DNA of 10,585 nucleotides. It comes from an uncultured Lachnospiraceae bacterium (GTDB lineage Bacteria; Bacillota; Clostridia; Lachnospirales; Lachnospiraceae). Location: NCBI GenBank assembly GCA_902782965.1, contig CACZPG010000037.1, forward strand, positions 1 to 10,585. Reading direction: 5' to 3'. Of this stretch, positions 7,501-10,585 are shown piece by piece (positions within the stretch are counted from its first letter, which is position 1; every line of letters starts with the position of its first letter). A program made the translations under genes and the position numbers. Below the pieces are notes generated by a model. That model worked only from the letters and a program-made list of their open reading frames with translations, was not told where the DNA came from and did no database searches.

Positions 7501-8994
7501 CTTTTTGAAATATATTATGAGGATGAATCCAAAAAATCAGTTATTAATACAGGAAACGGTATCAGTCTGTCTATAGCTAAAAAGATAGTAGATCTTATGG
7601 AAGGTGATATTGAGGTTGAAAGTACAGAAGGTGCCGGATCTACCTTTACTGTGTCTATCAAGCAGATAAAACCTGCTGAAAATATTGCCAAGATTCCAAT
7701 GAATGAGAATACCTTTGAAAGAGTTTCAAGAGAAGAAGCAGAAAGAATGTGGGCTCCGGAGCTCAGGATTCTTCTGGTTGATGATGTTGAAATCAGCAGA
7801 AATGTTGCTCTTGATGTAATTAAATCCATGGATGTTATGTGCGATGCGGCAAATGGCGGTCTGAGTGCTATTGATATGGTTATAAATAATGATTATGACA
7901 TGGTATTTATGGATATTGCTATGCCTGTTATGAACGGTATTGATGCTCTTAAAGAAATCCGAGATCTGTCCGGTGATAAATATAAGAATATTCCTATTGT
8001 TGCTATGTCGGAAGACGTAATAGGCAAGAATAAGCAGGAGATTATTGATGAAGGCTTCTGTGATGTGGTTCTTAAACCATTTGATATCACGGTATTTGCC
8101 GGTATAATTAATCGTTTTGCTGATCCTTCAAAAATCAAATACAGATCTAATGATATATCTCAGTATATTAACGATTCGAGATATGGAGAAGGTCTTAAGA
8201 AGCTGGAAGATTTCTTCGATGTGAAGAATACACTTGAAAAAATCGGTGGAAATATCGACGTATATAACAGAATTCTCAGTACATTCTATAATCAGAACAA
8301 AGGATCTATAGATGAACTTTCCTTCAGATACAAGAATGACCCAAGAGGATTCAGAAACAAGATACATATCATAAGAAACGGATGTCAGAGCATTGGGGCT
8401 GTTGAGGCGTCGGAAATCGCTTTCAGAATAGAAAATGCAATCAATAATGGGGACAGTGAGTATATTAAGAATAACCTGTCACTTATGTATGATTGTCTTA
8501 CAGTTATTAATCAATATATAAGGGAGTACATAGAATTCGTTAAATCAAGAAAGCTTTCCGAAGAAGATAAAGAAACTTCAAATTCTGAAAAGAAAGTTTC
8601 GGATGATTCATCTGTTAAGACTAAATCAGATGTTGATAACAGAAAGCCGGTTGTTTCTTCCGATGCTGCCTTATCTAATGATGAGGATTATGAAGATCTA
8701 CCAGAAGAAGCTGATATTTATGAGGATGAAGCTGAAGAGTATACTGAAGCTTTAGTTTCTGAAGAAGAAGCTCCTAAGATAATAGATATTGATTCTCTCA
8801 GAGCTATGAGGGAAGCTACGTATGTAGAAGACATGAGCCTGATCAGAAAACTGTATAAGGAAATATGTAAAGGTGAATACGGAGCAGATGATATAGATTT
8901 CCTCAATGTTCTGTCTGACAGTATAGAGAAGAAGGATTTTGTTGAAATCAATGAACTTCTGGGTACATATATAAGCCTTAAAAGCAGCTTGTAG
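4582..8994 (+). CDS. Hybrid sensor (pseudo)kinase: Reg_prop propeller, Y_Y_Y, TM, HisKA-like without His, HATPase, REC, HPt
   Basis: A 1470-aa membrane signalling protein. Residues 9-29 form a signal/anchor segment. About 40-630 is an extracellular beta-propeller of Reg_prop repeats, e.g. W70-IGT-73, W113-VGT-116, RIYIGT 234-239, W397-IAT, W525-IGT-528. About 635-738 is a Y_Y_Y domain. A transmembrane helix lies at about 750-771. The HisKA-like region reads NMSNEIKLPINAM: Asn808 replaces the phospho-acceptor His and Leu812 the usual Thr. The HATPase (about 908-1030) keeps N-box Asn926 and DTGTGI (961-966), but the G2 box is altered, GNGISLSI (991-998). REC (1061-1180) is complete: Asp1067, Asp1068, Asp1111, Ser1143, Lys1165. 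HPt (about 1214-1312) has His1262 in HIIRNGCQSIGA. An acidic, probably disordered linker (about 1325-1395) precedes a helical C-terminal piece. No DNA-binding domain, unlike Bacteroides HTCS proteins, so output must go through a partner. The ATG lies 3 nt after the aminopeptidase stop with only GAAAGAG (4563-4569) as a distant SD, suggesting translational coupling. Ligand unknown. Confidence 0.92.
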   Translation: MRFLNDKKTIVLLMVMACFLTCLFVVNAFSLNLNAEGMNDEFMQIIYNQENGLTSNEVNCIYQTDSGYIWIGTESGLYRYNGSEFRLYNLWDTDRDDVYYINTLFQDSKGRLWVGTNNYGLFYLDGVDIVHFTNDYYNGVKSINDICEAFDGSIYVATAYGLYSYGDGEAILDRNESLAGQNVQSITRVDSTLWGISNGNSIFSIDKYNKLIEKEASEYTSEDLSIISSDELGRIYIGTAGNDVISFSGWKSFKVLKSYYAGINDILTYNGHTYVCTDNGVGYFRSDDSFFSLSELEVNSYITSMIVDYEGNYWFSSKRSGVLFMARSKFTYINKKYGLKDSIANAVYSHNDMLYIGTDDGLIILNYDGTVMTNELTEYLDGVSVRDIKADTAGNIWIATYRRYGVIKVSPSGKLTVYSRSKGLSSNYINCLLVLNNGDIAVGTEEGINLINTSGEIYKTYDYDSGIEYPNFLGLYQNEDGVLFAGSDGGGLYIIDNDDIKNFTEDDGLSSNVITCFAEGANGLWIGTNNGLSFFNETLRSISIFDFSNNISSILILNKDVYIIGSKGLFIADEDSLLGTTALNNRYISSGDGISSPVTRNSKSIILNNKIYLCTGNGVLAFDTNNIPENDIEPKITVTDVDVDGIIMHYNQTGGSITIPSNTQRVEISFAVLSFVNRENIHIEYQLEGFDNEPQILTGGDNLQAVYTNLEGGKYTFYVSASNGDGVECKEKLSFNIEKKLKFYEYMLFKYVVSILIIIIIFVILFFVFYLYHKFKGKNREFEDLSKEHEDAIKSNTAKTDYLANMSNEIKLPINAMISKANTMIKEGSVDIYTANELRTIIDKGNDVLEKVDETILLARLESGAEELANDPYSITTLICDLSDSMLNKLSDQPIKFVVDLGENIPDILVGDFDKIKTILGIILENSIKFTKEGSITLSVDCYDYNSGDEGNVNLIFSISDTGTGISEERITHLFEIYYEDESKKSVINTGNGISLSIAKKIVDLMEGDIEVESTEGAGSTFTVSIKQIKPAENIAKIPMNENTFERVSREEAERMWAPELRILLVDDVEISRNVALDVIKSMDVMCDAANGGLSAIDMVINNDYDMVFMDIAMPVMNGIDALKEIRDLSGDKYKNIPIVAMSEDVIGKNKQEIIDEGFCDVVLKPFDITVFAGIINRFADPSKIKYRSNDISQYINDSRYGEGLKKLEDFFDVKNTLEKIGGNIDVYNRILSTFYNQNKGSIDELSFRYKNDPRGFRNKIHIIRNGCQSIGAVEASEIAFRIENAINNGDSEYIKNNLSLMYDCLTVINQYIREYIEFVKSRKLSEEDKETSNSEKKVSDDSSVKTKSDVDNRKPVVSSDAALSNDEDYEDLPEEADIYEDEAEEYTEALVSEEEAPKIIDIDSLRAMREATYVEDMSLIRKLYKEICKGEYGADDIDFLNVLSDSIEKKDFVEINELLGTYISLKSSL

Positions 8995-9076
8995 TTGTTA
9001 GGGAACTATGTTGAAAACGATACTATTTGTTTGCCAATGATGCAATTTATACGCTTTTTATACATTAAATTTTCTC

Positions 9077-9105
9077 TTTACTTTTATAATAATGTTATGT
9101 ATACT
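9077..9105 (+). promoter_or_regulatory. Candidate sigma-A promoter upstream of the panG-like/panB operon
   Basis: TTTACT (9077-9082) and TATACT (9100-9105) are separated by exactly 17 nt; they match the consensus TTGACA/TATAAT at 4 and 5 of 6 positions. The element lies in the only gap over 80 nt in the window (8995-9206), just where a functional break from signalling to pantothenate synthesis occurs. A second -10-like TATAAT at 9085-9090 has no good -35. In such AT-rich DNA chance matches are common, so this is a moderate call. Confidence 0.4.
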
Positions 9106-9116
9106 CTCAAACGGAT

Positions 9117-9140
9117 GGTATTCCGAATGGAAACTATACC
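9117..9140 (+). other. Small bulged stem-loop in the presumed 5' leader of panG
   Basis: GGTATTCC (9117-9124), loop GAAT, then GGAA (9129-9132) and TACC (9137-9140) can form an 8-bp stem interrupted by a 4-nt bulge. It would lie close to the 5' end of a transcript from the promoter candidate at 9077-9105. No U-run follows, so it is not a terminator, and I do not recognise a known riboswitch in the roughly 90-nt leader. The rest of 8995-9206 shows no gene or convincing terminator. The pairing is visible; any function is unproven. Confidence 0.25.
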
Positions 9141-9206
9141 TGATCAAGTATCACAAAAGAGAATATGCAGCATTACCTTCTTTGTTATTAGAAAGAGGGT
9201 GATAGA

Positions 9207-10058
9207 ATGAGGATTGGATTTATCGGGGCCGGACGAGTCGGATTTACCATGGGTAAATATCTCGTCGATCACGGAATTGATGTTGCCGGTTATTTCAGCC
9301 GGACTAAAGAACATGCTGAGGATGCTTCCAGATTTACCGATACCGGATACTATGAAAATGCTGAAGATTTGATCAAAGAATGTGATGCTATATTTCTTAC
9401 GGTCAGTGACAGTTATATATCTGAGGTTTTCGATGATATTAAGAAGCTGCCCTGTACAGCCGGTAAGATAATATGCCACACCAGTGGCGCTATCTCTTCA
9501 GAAGTATTTAATGATACTTTATGTCAGGTTTATGGATATTCTGTCCATCCTATGTATGCTGTTTCAGATAAGTATACATCTTACAAAAGTTTTTCCAATG
9601 CTTTTATTACAATTGAAGGTCATGAGAAATATCTGGATGAGCTTAAGGCTGTTTTTGATGCTTCGGGATTAAAAACCGGTATTCTTGCCACGGATTCCAA
9701 GGTTAAATATCATGCAGCATCTGTTGCTGCAAGTAATCTTGTGTGCGGCATGTATGGCTTTGCCCAGAGACTGCTTACTGAATGTGGTTTTGATAAGGAA
9801 AGCGCATCGGCTGCTTTGAAAGGACTATTTCTCGATAATGCAAGAGGTGTTGTTGATAAAGGAGTTATAGATCAGCTCACCGGTCCTCTGGAAAGAGGCG
9901 ATATTCGTACTATGATAAATCATCTGAATTGTCTGGATGATGAATCTGCTGCTGTTTATAAAGCTGCATCCTCAGAGGTGCTGAAAATTGCTAAGGTAAA
10001 GAATAAAGACAGAAGCTACTCAGAAATTGAGAGTTTACTGAAAGGAGAAAACATATGA
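9207..10058 (+). CDS. panG: Rossmann-like/DUF2520 oxidoreductase, probable PanG-type ketopantoate reductase
   Basis: NAD(P)-binding protein of 283 aa. The N-terminus [12 protein letters not shown] carries the dinucleotide GxGxxG (Gly7, Gly9, Gly12). Further family features: HTSG (91-94), VHPMYA (113-118), [11 protein letters not shown] (167-177) and LTGPLERGD (224-232), the last two typical of the DUF2520 C-terminal helical domain. It would reduce 2-dehydropantoate to pantoate with NADPH, the second step of pantothenate synthesis. The functional call rests on two things: the overlap with panB, and recall that PanG of Francisella, described as an alternative ketopantoate reductase, has orthologues in clostridia. 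It lacks the overall appearance of PanE (ApbA family). ATG is supported by GAGGGTGA at 9195-9202, 4 nt upstream. Its stop overlaps the panB start (ATGA, 10055-10058), implying translational coupling. Fold secure; ketopantoate activity probable. Alternative: another 2-oxoacid or imine reductase. Confidence 0.8.
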   Translation: MRIGFIGAGRVGFTMGKYLVDHGIDVAGYFSRTKEHAEDASRFTDTGYYENAEDLIKECDAIFLTVSDSYISEVFDDIKKLPCTAGKIICHTSGAISSEVFNDTLCQVYGYSVHPMYAVSDKYTSYKSFSNAFITIEGHEKYLDELKAVFDASGLKTGILATDSKVKYHAASVAASNLVCGMYGFAQRLLTECGFDKESASAALKGLFLDNARGVVDKGVIDQLTGPLERGDIRTMINHLNCLDDESAAVYKAASSEVLKIAKVKNKDRSYSEIESLLKGENI

Positions 10059-10585
10059 AGAATACTAGTGTTACCTTTAAAGAAATGAAGAGAAAAGGCG
10101 AGAAGATATCAATGCTTACAGCATATGATTATTCTACTGCCAAGCTTGTAGATGAATCAGGAATTAATGGAATTCTTGTAGGTGATTCACTTGGAAATGT
10201 TATGCTTGGATATCCGGATACTGTTTCAGTAACCATGGAAGATATGATACATCATGGTGCTGCTGTTGCAAGAGGAGCCAAGAATTCCCTTGTTGTTATA
10301 GATATGCCTTTTATGTCTTATCAGGCATCGGTGTATGATGCTGTTATAAATGCAGGAAGGCTTATGAAAGAAGGAAGAGCAGGAGCTGTTAAACTCGAAG
10401 GTGGAGAGGAAATAATCCCTCAGGTTGAGGCGATTGTAAAAGCCAGCATTCCGGTAATGGGACATATAGGTCTGACTCCACAGTCAATCAATGCCTTTGG
10501 TGGATATAAAGCTCAGGGAAGAGATATTGCTTCCGCCAAAAAGCTAATTAAAGATGCTAAGCTTCTTGAAGAAGCCGGTGCTTTC
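10055..10585 (+). CDS. panB: Ketopantoate hydroxymethyltransferase, 3'-truncated by window edge
   Basis: 3-methyl-2-oxobutanoate hydroxymethyltransferase transfers a hydroxymethyl group from 5,10-methylene-tetrahydrofolate to 2-ketoisovalerate, making ketopantoate, the first committed step to pantothenate and CoA. The first 177 of about 275 residues are present. Motifs: [11 protein letters not shown] (19-29), LVGDSLG with metal-ligand Asp44, VIDMPFMSY with Asp83, AVKLEGG with Lys112 and metal-ligand Glu114, and GHIGLTPQ with His136, all matching E. coli PanB to within one residue number. The later catalytic Glu (E. coli E181) lies past the window end. The start codon lies inside the stop region of the previous gene (4-nt ATGA overlap) and has SD AAAGGAG at 10041-10047, 7 nt upstream. 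panC and panD would be expected downstream, but this cannot be seen. Confidence 0.96.
   Translation, partial: MKNTSVTFKEMKRKGEKISMLTAYDYSTAKLVDESGINGILVGDSLGNVMLGYPDTVSVTMEDMIHHGAAVARGAKNSLVVIDMPFMSYQASVYDAVINAGRLMKEGRAGAVKLEGGEEIIPQVEAIVKASIPVMGHIGLTPQSINAFGGYKAQGRDIASAKKLIKDAKLLEEAGAF

Noticed and set aside
7515..7829. 104-codon antisense frame opposite the sensor HATPase/receiver region
   Set aside because: Ser/Ile/Leu-rich translation typical of antisense shadows; the + strand carries clear HATPase and receiver motifs.
8995..9080. Possible terminator after the sensor gene
   Set aside because: Only short AT-rich pairings such as AAAC/GTTT are found and no stem is followed by a U-run, so I could not support a terminator.
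8995..9210. 71-codon frame starting with TTG right after the sensor stop
   Set aside because: TTG directly follows the TAG stop without an SD, and the translation is unlike any family I know; only the shorter 9127-9210 frame was kept, as a low-interest finding.
9144..9479. 111-codon antisense frame opposite the start of panG
   Set aside because: Covers the conserved Rossmann motif of panG on the other strand and has no own motifs or sensible upstream region.

Overview
The window looks like a chromosomal segment of a low-GC Gram-positive bacterium, most probably a Clostridia member of the Lachnospiraceae type (Butyrivibrio, Pseudobutyrivibrio or Roseburia-like). This rests on AT-rich coding sequence with heavy AGA arginine use, strong AGGAG-type ribosome binding sites, and clostridial versions of the M18 aminopeptidase and the short UvrD-like helicase. 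The genus is inference; no rRNA or other marker is present. All seven genes lie on the + strand with short gaps. I see no tRNA, rRNA, CRISPR array, insertion sequence, attachment site or origin.

Layout: (1) 1-1233, C-terminal part of a UvrD/Rep-family DNA helicase whose start lies outside the window. (2) 1281-1823, a small AroQ-type chorismate mutase carrying an ACT-like C-terminal half but no prephenate dehydratase. (3) 1895-3100, a class III PLP aminotransferase of the acetylornithine/ornithine type. (4) 3154-4578, an M18 zinc aminopeptidase. (5) 4582-8994, a very large (1470 aa) membrane hybrid sensor protein: signal segment, Reg_prop beta-propeller, Y_Y_Y domain, one transmembrane helix, HisKA-like region, HATPase, receiver, HPt and an acidic tail. 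It starts 3 nt after the aminopeptidase stop. (6) 9207-10058, a Rossmann/DUF2520 protein of the PanG ketopantoate reductase type, overlapping by 4 nt (7) 10055-end, panB, ketopantoate hydroxymethyltransferase, cut by the window edge.

Two functional themes are visible. The left and middle part is housekeeping amino-acid metabolism (chorismate branch point, aminotransferase, peptide breakdown), ending in a signalling gene likely co-transcribed with the aminopeptidase. The right end starts a pantothenate/CoA operon in which PanB makes ketopantoate from ketoisovalerate and the PanG-like protein would reduce it to pantoate. A promoter candidate sits in the 212-nt gap before it.

The most striking observation is in the hybrid sensor. 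At the expected phospho-acceptor position of its HisKA motif there is Asn808 instead of His, and the downstream Thr needed for HisKA phosphatase activity is Leu812. The receiver Asp1111 and HPt His1262 are intact. It therefore looks like a pseudokinase that kept its downstream relay modules. The rest of the window is mostly ordinary, and I do not claim a wholly new system.
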